Shown here: in pieces, positions 49,826 to 58,930 of the stretch | Layout of the letters: each line of letters begins with the position of its first letter | Position numbering within the stretch: position 1 is the stretch's first letter | Assembly (NCBI GenBank): GCA_938015805.1 | Contig: CALLXF010000086.1 | Coordinates: forward strand, 1 to 64,000 | DNA length: 64,000 nucleotides | Reading direction: 5' to 3' | From: an uncultured Saprospiraceae bacterium | Lineage (GTDB): Bacteria; Bacteroidota; Bacteroidia; Chitinophagales; Saprospiraceae | Made by a program: the position numbers and the translations under genes | Notes under the pieces: model-generated | The model's database searches: none | The model's input: only the letters and a program-made list of their open reading frames with translations | What the model was told of the DNA's origin: nothing

Positions 49826-51403
49826 CTAGATTTTTATAAAATCCATACCTACTTTTTCATCGCTGGTTTGTATTGTGACCGCATAATAGCCAGCAGTCCA
49901 GGAATCAATATCCAAGTTAAGTATCTCTTCTGAGGTACCATTATTAATTTCTTCTGTTATATAAACTAGTTGGCCTAGAGCATTATGTATAAATAACTCA
50001 TACTTCTCATTGAGAGGAACAGTATATTTTAAGACTAGGTTATTAGATACTGGATTAGGTACGATAGTACTAAAAGATAAAACATTTACTGGAGTAGCTC
50101 CTTCTGAAATTTCGTTACATGCTCCCACTAAATCTAATACTCCACCGCTGGCGATAGATCCATTTAAACCATTTACAGATCTGGAGGAGTTTACGATTGC
50201 ATTTCTAAGTAGTAATGCTTTTTGAGCTGGATCATCATTATCCGTAAATAAATCGAGATTTAAAGAATATAGCAATGCTACAGTTCCAGCCACCATCGGT
50301 GCTGCTGCCGATGTTCCTCCAAAAGAGGAATAGTCATTATTTAGCTTACAAGAAAACATTTCGTCTCCAGGTGCAGCGATATCGATATGTGTGGGACCAA
50401 AGGCTCCTTGGATGACATCAGCGGCGTCCGTAGAAGTGACAGCGATGATATAAGGTGAAGTGCACGTTGATGGCATGTCACCTGTGATATCTATATTTTT
50501 TGAAGAATTACTAGTAGAAACGGCACTGATTATTCCCTCTTCTCCCATAGAATCAAACATCCCACACCAGATAGGGAAATCAGAAGCTTGTACGTCATCG
50601 ATCCCAAACGAGGAGTTAGACGCCACGACAAAGGCTCCCTCTGCTCCGTTAGTATCGTTATATAAACGGCGTTGATCCTCAGCATAACCGTAAGCCTTTA
50701 CAATATCAGAAACAAGTCCACCTGTACTGATAAGCATTATTTTTACATTCCAGTTTATTCCGGAGATACCTGTATTATTATCTCCCTTTGCTCCTATTAT
50801 TCCCGCTACAGAGGTTCCATGAGAGAGTTTTATATGATCATCTGTCTCTGCAGAAATATTTACGCCTACGATATCATCTATAAATCCATTATTATCATTA
50901 TCTATATTATCTCCATCTATTTCTCCAGGGTTGATCCATAAATTAGGTATAAGGTCTTCGTGCAGTGCATCATAACCATCATCGATTATCGCAACTACGA
51001 TATCATCTCCATTTACGGTGGTCCCTCCAGTAGATTTTTCCCAAAATTCCGGTGCATTGATAATGTCTAATCCATCCTGTAAAGCGTAGAATTCGTCATT
51101 AGGAGTCTCTCTAGATTCTACATAATAGTCCTTGGAAACATGTATAATGTTAGGGTCACCATATAAGGATTCTATGGTGGATTCCATAGCTGCATTATCT
51201 ATCAAAGTAAGTAGGTAGATATTTTTTTTTGCAAAAATAGGCTTGATAGAAGATATGTTTTGAAAATATAAATTACTTCTTAATGTAGTCGCTTCTTGTT
51301 CTATTTTAGATATAGATTGTACCATCAAATGATTAGGAGCATAGTCCTGAGCAAAACTGTATAATCCAAATAACAGAAAGAAAATGGTGGTTAGATTCTT
51401 CAT
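49826..51403 (-). CDS. S8 family subtilisin-like peptidase with T9SS C-terminal sorting domain
   Basis: VVAIIDDGYDALHEDL; HGTSVAGIIGAKGDN; GGTSAAAPMVAGTVALL; C-terminal STIVPNPVSNNLVLKY...AGYYAVTI. Confidence 0.93.
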   Translation of the reverse strand: MKNLTTIFFLLFGLYSFAQDYAPNHLMVQSISKIEQEATTLRSNLYFQNISSIKPIFAKKNIYLLTLIDNAAMESTIESLYGDPNIIHVSKDYYVESRETPNDEFYALQDGLDIINAPEFWEKSTGGTTVNGDDIVVAIIDDGYDALHEDLIPNLWINPGEIDGDNIDNDNNGFIDDIVGVNISAETDDHIKLSHGTSVAGIIGAKGDNNTGISGINWNVKIMLISTGGLVSDIVKAYGYAEDQRRLYNDTNGAEGAFVVASNSSFGIDDVQASDFPIWCGMFDSMGEEGIISAVSTSNSSKNIDITGDMPSTCTSPYIIAVTSTDAADVIQGAFGPTHIDIAAPGDEMFSCKLNNDYSSFGGTSAAAPMVAGTVALLYSLNLDLFTDNDDPAQKALLLRNAIVNSSRSVNGLNGSIASGGVLDLVGACNEISEGATPVNVLSFSTIVPNPVSNNLVLKYTVPLNEKYELFIHNALGQLVYITEEINNGTSEEILNLDIDSWTAGYYAVTIQTSDEKVGMDFIKI

Positions 51404-51470
51404 AGGAAATATTTACTCTAAAATTAGTTGAAAAATTATGAAGCTCAAGAATTAAATCAAGTATTAATAT

Positions 51471-52271
51471 CTATTTGTCGCTGAGATTATCTAACTCTTT
51501 ACGGAGATCGTCGATGTATTTAAAAGCAAAAATCATCCTCGATCCGTACCAAGAAAAATATTCTCCATTTACTAATATGATAGGACAGTCGATGTCTCTT
51601 GAGATTTCTCGGCCATGTTCTTCCTTAAAAGGAAAGGGTTCTGATGATAGCATAATGAGATCCGGATTGCATGACTTTAGCTGAGCTATACTTATCTGAG
51701 GATAACGTTCTCTATTTGCAAAAGCGTTAGTAAATCCTGTTTGTTCTAAAATGTCATGGATAAATGTATCATTACCTACAGTCATATACGGACCTTTCCA
51801 TATCAGGTAGGCTACTTTTAAATCCATATATTTTTTAAAATCAAATAGATTTTTTTGCTCCTTTATGATATTGATGATCTCTGATCCTTTTTGCAAACGG
51901 TGTGTAGCCTGTGCAATGAGATGTAACCCTTCTAAAGAGGATTTTAAGTTTTTTATATTGGTTATGAGTGTAGGGAATTCATTGGCTAAAGCCAATATTT
52001 GATCTTTATTATTTTCTTCTTTATTTGCTATAATAAGATCAGGCGAGAGCTCTTTTATTATGTCTAAATTGAGGTTTTTAGTACCTCCTATTTTTTCTAC
52101 TTTTTTTGTCAACGATTTAGGATGAATACAGAATTTTGTAACGCCTACAATGTTTTCTTGTAACCCTAAGTCAAAGAGGTATTCTGTTAAAGAGGGAACC
52201 GTACAAATAATACGTTGAGGAGCATTACTAATATCTATCTCTCTACCGATTTGATCTTTTAAATATTCCAA
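51471..52271 (-). CDS. Helical-backbone metal receptor / BtuF-like ABC substrate-binding protein
   Basis: RIICTVPSLTEYLFDLGLQENIVGVTKFCIHP; LDIIKELSPDLIIANKEENN; no signal peptide obvious. Confidence 0.8.
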   Translation of the reverse strand: MEYLKDQIGREIDISNAPQRIICTVPSLTEYLFDLGLQENIVGVTKFCIHPKSLTKKVEKIGGTKNLNLDIIKELSPDLIIANKEENNKDQILALANEFPTLITNIKNLKSSLEGLHLIAQATHRLQKGSEIINIIKEQKNLFDFKKYMDLKVAYLIWKGPYMTVGNDTFIHDILEQTGFTNAFANRERYPQISIAQLKSCNPDLIMLSSEPFPFKEEHGREISRDIDCPIILVNGEYFSWYGSRMIFAFKYIDDLRKELDNLSDK

Positions 52272-52272
52272 T

Positions 52273-52902
52273 TTAAGATCTATCTTTTTTCAGGCCGGTG
52301 TAAGACATCTCTCCAGCCTTAATAGAAATTTCTAGGTGATTTTCTACTGGCGGAATGGGGCAGTTCCATCCATCACCATACGCACAGTATGGATTGTAAG
52401 CTTTATTAAAATCTAAAATTACTTTATTATCTATGATATCAGAGGTTTCTAAATCGATGTAGCGTCCACCTCCGTAAGTGCTTTCTCCAGTGGTTAAATC
52501 CATGAAAGGTAAGAAAAGGTAATTTTTATACTTCTTCATTTTTATCGTATTGAGATTGCGATAAATAATAAGTGTCCTTTCTTTCCCTTTTAGATTAAAA
52601 ACGAGTTTGCCATAATTGTAAAATTCTTTTTGTTGGCCACTGTAAGTGGGGATATTAAAACTTTCTTCCGAATTACTAGCAATAAATTGTGCCTCTACTT
52701 TGTATGATTCATTAATATCAAAGTAGGATAAATCTGCACGATCATGGATAACTTTTCCTGTGATTCTTTCTTTTTGTTGTGCTGCTCTGATCTTTTTTAT
52801 GGAATCTGTATAACTTAAAGGATCTTCTTTACCGTAATGTATAGAAGTCGCGTTGCAAGAAAAAAGAAAAGCAACTGCAGCAAAATATAGTATCAGTTTC
52901 AT
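52273..52902 (-). CDS. DUF1684-like protein
   Basis: FMDLTTGESTYGGGRYIDLE...ILDFNKAYNPYCAYGDGWNCPIPPVENHLEISIKAGE. Confidence 0.85.
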   Translation of the reverse strand: MKLILYFAAVAFLFSCNATSIHYGKEDPLSYTDSIKKIRAAQQKERITGKVIHDRADLSYFDINESYKVEAQFIASNSEESFNIPTYSGQQKEFYNYGKLVFNLKGKERTLIIYRNLNTIKMKKYKNYLFLPFMDLTTGESTYGGGRYIDLETSDIIDNKVILDFNKAYNPYCAYGDGWNCPIPPVENHLEISIKAGEMSYTGLKKDRS

Positions 52903-54485
52903 TAGTCAAATTTATTAGCTCCAGAAAAAATCCTGGACCATCTGATTCCATTAAAGATACTGCCATCTTTAGTCGAAAACCAAATGAATAATGGTTTCCC
53001 TACGATATGGTCGTGAGGTACAAATCCCCAAGCCCTAGAATCTTCAGAATTATGTCTATTATCACCCATGGCCCAATAGTAATCTTGTTTAAAAGTATAA
53101 CTGTTAGCAGCCTTTCCATTTATAAAAAACTGTCCACCTTTAACCTCATAATCATTGCCCTCGTAATCGTCTATAATCTTTACATAGAGAGCTATATTTT
53201 GAGGTGTCAGTTGTACTGTCTCTCCAGCTTTAGGAATCCAGATCGGTCCGTAATTGTTAATAGACCATTTAGGCGAATTATACTTATCGTGAGGAAAAAG
53301 AGTAGGATCGGATTGGTAAGGCTGATGTTCTATAGAGATATTAGGGTAAGCTAGCTTTACCGCCTGGAATTGCTTGTCAGTAAGATATAAGCCATAAGAC
53401 CCGCCGATGTCATCTCCTACGATTCCGAGTTCTTCTAGTTTTTTCTTACTCAGAGCATTCATATCAGATACTTTGTAGAGAAACTGCATTTCCTTTGGAT
53501 TCTCTGCTTTCTTACCGTTTATATAAACTTGTCTGTTTCTAATATGTAGCGTATCTCCGGCCTTAGCGATGCATCTTTTTATGTAATGATCTTTTTTATC
53601 CGTCGGGCGGGTAATAAAATCTTTCCTTCTCATTTGCTGAGCCAGCTGAGCATCTCTAGATGCATATGAAGGGTTTCTATTTACCTGAGCTACGGAGTAA
53701 GGTCTACTTGCTGTTACATATACACTATCACCTACAGGCCAGTTAAAAACGATAGGATCGTTATTATCAATAGACTCTAAAGCTGGAAATCTGTAATACG
53801 GTAAAGATGGTTTTTCCCAGTATGACTCTCCACCAACGATAGGAACTCTGTTATGTAATAAAGGGAGCATTGCAACTGTCTGCGGCGTACGTATACCATA
53901 GTGAGCCTTAGACACAAAAAGGAAGTCTCCTACTAATAATGATCCTTCCATAGAAGGTGTGGGAATAACATATGCTTCTATTAAAAACATACGTATAAAA
54001 GCCGCGGCAAAAACAGCAAAAACGATTGACTCTATCCATTCTCTTCCCCAGGATTTAGAGTACTTATTTCCTCTATTTAGTTTTAGAACTTCTGCTTTAT
54101 TACCAGCAGCGATAGCCTCTTTTATCCTATTATTATATTCGGCCTCTTCTTTTAAGATAGGACCATTATACTTGCTGTCGCTAAAAGCAAGTGGGAAAAA
54201 GCTCAACGGAGTTAATGCCACTGCGAGTGCAGAGCTACCAAAACCAAATTTCCCAAAACTTCTAACCATATCTACACAAAGGCCAGCATAGATGAAAAAA
54301 TTAACCACAGGAATAAGCATTAAGGCAGCCCACCAACTAGGACGTCCTACTATTTTACACCACTCGATAAAGTTTAATCCAGGGACCAGTCCTTTCCATC
54401 CATCTACTCCAGCTTTAGGGAATAGAAAGAATAATGAAACAGACATTAAAATATAAGAAACTACAAAAATGGTTAAAACGGTCAT
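52902..54485 (-). CDS. lepB: Signal peptidase I
   Basis: IPTPSMEGSLLVGDFLFVSK; DHYIKRCIAKAGDTL; WAMGDNRHNSEDSRAWGFVP. Confidence 0.95.
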   Translation of the reverse strand: MTVLTIFVVSYILMSVSLFFLFPKAGVDGWKGLVPGLNFIEWCKIVGRPSWWAALMLIPVVNFFIYAGLCVDMVRSFGKFGFGSSALAVALTPLSFFPLAFSDSKYNGPILKEEAEYNNRIKEAIAAGNKAEVLKLNRGNKYSKSWGREWIESIVFAVFAAAFIRMFLIEAYVIPTPSMEGSLLVGDFLFVSKAHYGIRTPQTVAMLPLLHNRVPIVGGESYWEKPSLPYYRFPALESIDNNDPIVFNWPVGDSVYVTASRPYSVAQVNRNPSYASRDAQLAQQMRRKDFITRPTDKKDHYIKRCIAKAGDTLHIRNRQVYINGKKAENPKEMQFLYKVSDMNALSKKKLEELGIVGDDIGGSYGLYLTDKQFQAVKLAYPNISIEHQPYQSDPTLFPHDKYNSPKWSINNYGPIWIPKAGETVQLTPQNIALYVKIIDDYEGNDYEVKGGQFFINGKAANSYTFKQDYYWAMGDNRHNSEDSRAWGFVPHDHIVGKPLFIWFSTKDGSIFNGIRWSRIFSGANKFD

Positions 54486-54565
54486 CTATAAATTATTGTA
54501 TTGTAAAGATAATAAAGCTCTTAATGGTATAAACGATTATTCTACAAGGAAGAATAATTTCTCGA

Positions 54566-55363
54566 TTAATGACTTTTAGGTATTATGGTATAATAGGCAC
54601 AACTAGTCAAAAAATTTCTAAAAAACGGAATAGCAGATATCAAGCTCCATTGTTCTCGGACTTTAAGTCCAAATTTATGCTGATATATCGGATTTATTAA
54701 AAAATGTTTTTTTCTAACGATCTTATAATCATGTTTCTTTGCTAATCGTTCGAAATCACCAATACTGAGACCTGTCTCTTTGAGTTCTAATAACTCAGTT
54801 ATCGTGTGTTCTTTTTGATCTGTACTCTTTAATATTACCTTATAAATAGCTTTAGGAAAAAGATGTATAAATGGTAATTTACTAAGCTTATGGCTGGTAA
54901 TCTGCTGATGACCTCCGTAAGGCATTTGCCATGGCGGAAACCCAAAAAATATCATTCCGCCGGGAGCAAGAAAATGTTTTAAGTGAATAAGGAATTTATC
55001 TTTTTGAGGAAGATGCTCAATGACATCCTTAAGGATAATAATGTCAAATTTATAACTTAGGTCTTTATCCGTATCAATATCAAAAATATTCTTGACCAAA
55101 AAATCAATCTTTCCAGTCTTAGGTAATTTTTCAAAGAAAGCCTTTGCGTGCTTTATACGACTAGGTGATAACTCTATACCTTTACAGTGCATACCTCTTT
55201 CGTAAAAGGCTTTTAGAACTCCAGCTTCGCCACAACCGATTTCTAAAATTTTAGATTCAGGATCTAGCTTTTTATCTTTTTCTATAAAAGGGATCAGGTA
55301 CTCTTTAGAGGTACGGTACTGATAATCAAAATATCGTGCTTTGTCTTTATGGAACTCAAACAT
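54566..55363 (-). CDS. Class I SAM-dependent methyltransferase
   Basis: SKILEIGCGEAGVLKAFYERGMHCKGIELS; FDIIILKDVIEHLPQKDKFL. Confidence 0.88.
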   Translation of the reverse strand: MFEFHKDKARYFDYQYRTSKEYLIPFIEKDKKLDPESKILEIGCGEAGVLKAFYERGMHCKGIELSPSRIKHAKAFFEKLPKTGKIDFLVKNIFDIDTDKDLSYKFDIIILKDVIEHLPQKDKFLIHLKHFLAPGGMIFFGFPPWQMPYGGHQQITSHKLSKLPFIHLFPKAIYKVILKSTDQKEHTITELLELKETGLSIGDFERLAKKHDYKIVRKKHFLINPIYQHKFGLKVREQWSLISAIPFFRNFLTSCAYYTIIPKSH

Positions 55364-56069
55364 TTAGGACATCTTTCATTGTAAAAATTCCTTTTTTTGA
55401 AAAGATAAATTCAGCCGCTAGCACTGCACCTAAAGCAAATCCTTTTCTATTTTTAGCAGTGTGCTTTACTTCAATAATATCTTGGTCCGAATCATATTTA
55501 ATGTGGTGCGTTCCAGGGACATCAGGTGCTCTGACAGCTTTTATAGGTAACGCGTTTTCTTCTGGAATTAAGCTCCATTTTGTAAACCTATGATCAGATT
55601 GTTTTATGATCTGTGTAGCGAGAGAAATGGCTGTTCCGCTAGGAGCATCTTTCTTCTCTAAATGGTGGATTTCTTCTAAGTCAATCTGATAATCCGTGTG
55701 GCTAGAAAGGAGCTGGGCAAGTTTTTCATTGATGGCAAATAACACATTGACACCTAAGCTAAAATTAGAGGCATATAAAAAAGCAGTATCATTTTGAAGA
55801 ACACATTTTTCGATTTGCTCTAATTTATCTAACCAGCCAGTAGAACCACATATAACAGGAACTTTGTTTTCTAGGCATAATTTAATATTGGCGAAAGCCG
55901 ACTCAGGTCCGGAAAACTCAATGGCAACATCTATGTTCTTTAGATTTTCTGCGGTAAGCTTAGAGGTGTTTGATGAATTTATTTTAAGGAGTATCTGATG
56001 CTGCTTAGTCAAGAGAATTTTCTCTATCTCTTTGCCCATTTTTCCATATCCGATTATTGCAATATTCAT
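55356..56069 (-). CDS. dapB: 4-hydroxy-tetrahydrodipicolinate reductase
   Basis: IAIIGYGKMGKEIE; VPVICGSTGWLD; ASNFSLGVNVLFAI; EEIHHLEKKDAPSGTAI. Confidence 0.94.
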   Translation of the reverse strand: MNIAIIGYGKMGKEIEKILLTKQHQILLKINSSNTSKLTAENLKNIDVAIEFSGPESAFANIKLCLENKVPVICGSTGWLDKLEQIEKCVLQNDTAFLYASNFSLGVNVLFAINEKLAQLLSSHTDYQIDLEEIHHLEKKDAPSGTAISLATQIIKQSDHRFTKWSLIPEENALPIKAVRAPDVPGTHHIKYDSDQDIIEVKHTAKNRKGFALGAVLAAEFIFSKKGIFTMKDVLNV

Positions 56070-56363
56070 CTCCGCGTACTGTATATATTATATCCTAGAT
56101 TAATGTGTAAAATTAAGATTAACATAATGGATAACTAATTTATGGTACCAGTTTTTATGGAAGAGGGCCGATTACTGTTTGGTTACTAATTCTTCTCTTG
56201 CCGCGATCATTTATTTGTTGTGTAGATGGGGATATAAATAGGGATAAATTCATGATAATAAAGATTAACCGATAAATGATTGATTTTCAATGTTTTCCTT
56301 TGTTCTATATGTATTTAAAGATGGTCTAAAATAAAAACACGACTAAAGGCATGGGAATAAATA

Positions 56364-56393
56364 TTGTCTAGGTCATTAATTTGGCTATTTTTG
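56364..56393 (+). promoter_or_regulatory. accD promoter
   Basis: TTG (56364-56366) - N19 - TATTTTTG (56386-56393). Confidence 0.65.
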
Positions 56394-56415
56394 CCTAATA
56401 ACCCGTGAACTTAGA

Positions 56416-57291
56416 ATGTCCGAAACTATAAATACAGAATCATCTATGGGCTGGTTTAAGCGACTAAAAGATGGAATCCAGACAGCTACTAAGTTTAAAA
56501 AGGAAGCTCCTGATGGACTCTGGCATCAATGTAAAGAATGTCAAGAAGCCAATACTTATAAGGAGTTATCAGAAAACTTTTTTATCTGTCCTAAGTGTGA
56601 TTACCATGTAAGAATAGGGTCTTACGACTATTTTGATATCATTTTCGATGGAAGATATAAGGAAATACATAAAGAATATGTAGCTAAGGATTTTTTAAAA
56701 TTTAAAGATCTTAAACCTTATTCTACCAGACTAAAAAAGGCTAAAGAGAAAACAGATCTTACTGATGCTATTACGGTGGCAGTAGGTAAAGTCAATAAAA
56801 AAAGTCTAGTCATTGCAGCTATGGATTTTAGCTTTATTGGTGGATCTATGGGAAGTGTGGTAGGAGAAAAAATATCTAAAGCCATCGATCATGCTCTTGA
56901 AAACATGATTCCTTTAATGATCATCTCTAAATCTGGAGGTGCTAGAATGATGGAATCTGCTTTTTCACTAATGCAAATGGCTAAAACATCTGCTAAACTA
57001 TCTATGCTTTCTAAAGCAGGTGTGCCTTATTTTTCTTTTTTAACTGATCCTACGACTGGAGGTGTTACAGCATCTTATGCTATGTTAGGCGATATTAATT
57101 TTGCCGAACCAAAAGCATTGATTGGTTTTGCAGGACCTCGAGTGATTAAGGAAACGATAAAGCGAGATTTGCCAGATGGATTCCAACGATCGGAGTTTCT
57201 GCTTGATCACGGATTTTTAGATTTTATAGTAGACCGTCGTAACCTGAGAGAAAGGGTAGACGAGATGCTCGCCATCTTTAAAAAAGATTAA
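56416..57291 (+). CDS. accD: Acetyl-CoA carboxylase carboxyltransferase subunit beta
   Basis: Zinc finger CKECQE...CPKCDYHVRI; GGSMGSVVGEKI; SGGARMMESAFSLMQMAKTSA; DPTTGGVTASYAMLGD. Confidence 0.97.
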   Translation: MSETINTESSMGWFKRLKDGIQTATKFKKEAPDGLWHQCKECQEANTYKELSENFFICPKCDYHVRIGSYDYFDIIFDGRYKEIHKEYVAKDFLKFKDLKPYSTRLKKAKEKTDLTDAITVAVGKVNKKSLVIAAMDFSFIGGSMGSVVGEKISKAIDHALENMIPLMIISKSGGARMMESAFSLMQMAKTSAKLSMLSKAGVPYFSFLTDPTTGGVTASYAMLGDINFAEPKALIGFAGPRVIKETIKRDLPDGFQRSEFLLDHGFLDFIVDRRNLRERVDEMLAIFKKD

Positions 57292-58886
57292 TCGATAACA
57301 AATAGCGTGAATTCCTTAGCAAGAGGATTTAACTCGGATAGCATGCTGTCTAATAAATCCGGACCTTCTTTGCTATAAAATTCTAGAAAATTAGTTTTTC
57401 TTTCCTGAAGACTATTGTCAGGAAATAATACAGCATGAACCTTACGTAATCGATTTATTTTAACCTCATGTTGCTGTTTTAGAGCCCTTGTAAGTTTTGA
57501 TTCTAGCGTATCTAGACCTTTCTCCGCTTTTTGTAGTTCTGATAGTGTCGATTTTTCTAATGTTGGATCGAGTTGTTTAATTTCTAGACTTAGAGATGTG
57601 TATATGTCTTTTAGTTTTTGCTTAGTTGTAGCGAAGTCTAAATTAGTTTTGTCATCGGTAACTAGTGATACGAGTGATTTTTCCAAGACATGTATATCTT
57701 CAGACCATTGGTCTGTTGCTAGACCTAGATCATTCCATTGGTTCATTTTTTTGCGGTCGATAATAGCTGCAGAATTTCTACGTATCAAAATCGGGAAAGA
57801 AATCTGAGCTTCAGTAAACTGAGTTTTACGTTCGAGCCAATAGGCTATTTCACCACCACCTCCTATGTAAGCAAGGTTGGGTAAAATTCGTTCTTGGTAA
57901 AGGGGCCTAAGGACCACATTAGGACTATAGTTCTCTGGGTGAGTATTTATATCGGCTAGAATTTCCTCTTTAGTAAATGTTACATCTGTATCTAAAACAT
58001 GAAATCCGTCATTACCTTTAGCTACTATTCTATTGCGTTTTCCCGGAGTAAGGTAAAATAAATTTATCTCTCTAGGAGAAGCTTGTGCTTTAAAGTCCAA
58101 GTCTTTTAATTTGGCTATCTGATCATTAACTAAAGAAGCACTAAAGTTTTCTAAAATTTCTTTTTTGATAATGTCTTTAAAGGCATCTTTAAGAATAGGA
58201 TCATCCATATTTAGCTGGATTAATCCATACTTGCCCATGAGGAAATCATTTAATTGGATTACAAAATGACCATAATTGTGAGAATTGATTACGGCATTCC
58301 TCATAAAAGCTAATAAATCAGAGAGATAAGGAGAATTACCGATAATTTCCTCTATCTCATCTAATACGGTACTTATTCCATCTAATGTCATGCGTCCAGT
58401 AGAACCTGATTCTTTGCTTTTCCATACGACGCTTTTATTATAAAGAGTAAGATGATTTATTTCTTCAAAATCGTGATCCTCAGAACCGTGCACAAATACT
58501 GGAACAAAATGATATTCTGGATAAGATTTGCTAAGTAAGTCTGCCAGGTGTACAGTTGATAATGATTTTAGAATATAGTACAGTGGTCCGGTTAATAAGG
58601 ATGGCTGATGAGCGGTACAGATGGTGTAACAATTATCCTTAGCCAGTAGAGTTATATTTTGTTTTATAACCTCGTACGATGTATCATCATAGTGTTTTTT
58701 AAGATGATCAGTAATAAGAGATCTGTTAATGGGATACTTTTTTCTTTCCTCTATCATTTTGGGAAAAGAAGCTAGCTCTGCTTTGAAATTTATAAGAGAT
58801 TGGAATATCTCAGGACGGAGGTGATATTCTTTATCTCTTTTAGAGAACTGACTTATATTTTCAAAACCTATTTTGATAACTTCCAT
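57288..58886 (-). CDS. bshC: Bacillithiol biosynthesis cysteine-adding enzyme BshC (ORF track uses TTG at 58901; ATG at 58886 preferred)
   Basis: CTICTAHQPSLLTGPLYYILKSLSTVHLA; FVHGSEDHDFEEINH; LPNLAYIGGGGEIAYWLERK. Confidence 0.92.
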   Translation of the reverse strand: MEVIKIGFENISQFSKRDKEYHLRPEIFQSLINFKAELASFPKMIEERKKYPINRSLITDHLKKHYDDTSYEVIKQNITLLAKDNCYTICTAHQPSLLTGPLYYILKSLSTVHLADLLSKSYPEYHFVPVFVHGSEDHDFEEINHLTLYNKSVVWKSKESGSTGRMTLDGISTVLDEIEEIIGNSPYLSDLLAFMRNAVINSHNYGHFVIQLNDFLMGKYGLIQLNMDDPILKDAFKDIIKKEILENFSASLVNDQIAKLKDLDFKAQASPREINLFYLTPGKRNRIVAKGNDGFHVLDTDVTFTKEEILADINTHPENYSPNVVLRPLYQERILPNLAYIGGGGEIAYWLERKTQFTEAQISFPILIRRNSAAIIDRKKMNQWNDLGLATDQWSEDIHVLEKSLVSLVTDDKTNLDFATTKQKLKDIYTSLSLEIKQLDPTLEKSTLSELQKAEKGLDTLESKLTRALKQQHEVKINRLRKVHAVLFPDNSLQERKTNFLEFYSKEGPDLLDSMLSELNPLAKEFTLFVID

Positions 58887-58930
58887 AGAAGTGGTTTGCA
58901 ATGTCTATTTTTATAAATGGATTCAAAGAT

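Noticed and set aside
53007-53354. 115-aa ORF antisense to lepB
   Set aside because: Fully contained antisense in a well-supported signal peptidase gene.
53959-54291. 110-aa ORF antisense to lepB
   Set aside because: Antisense shadow ORF with low-complexity composition.
54908-54926. GGCATTTGCC / ATGGCGGAAACC in a methyltransferase
   Set aside because: It lacks the TTGGC/GCCAA flanks and has two or more mismatches.
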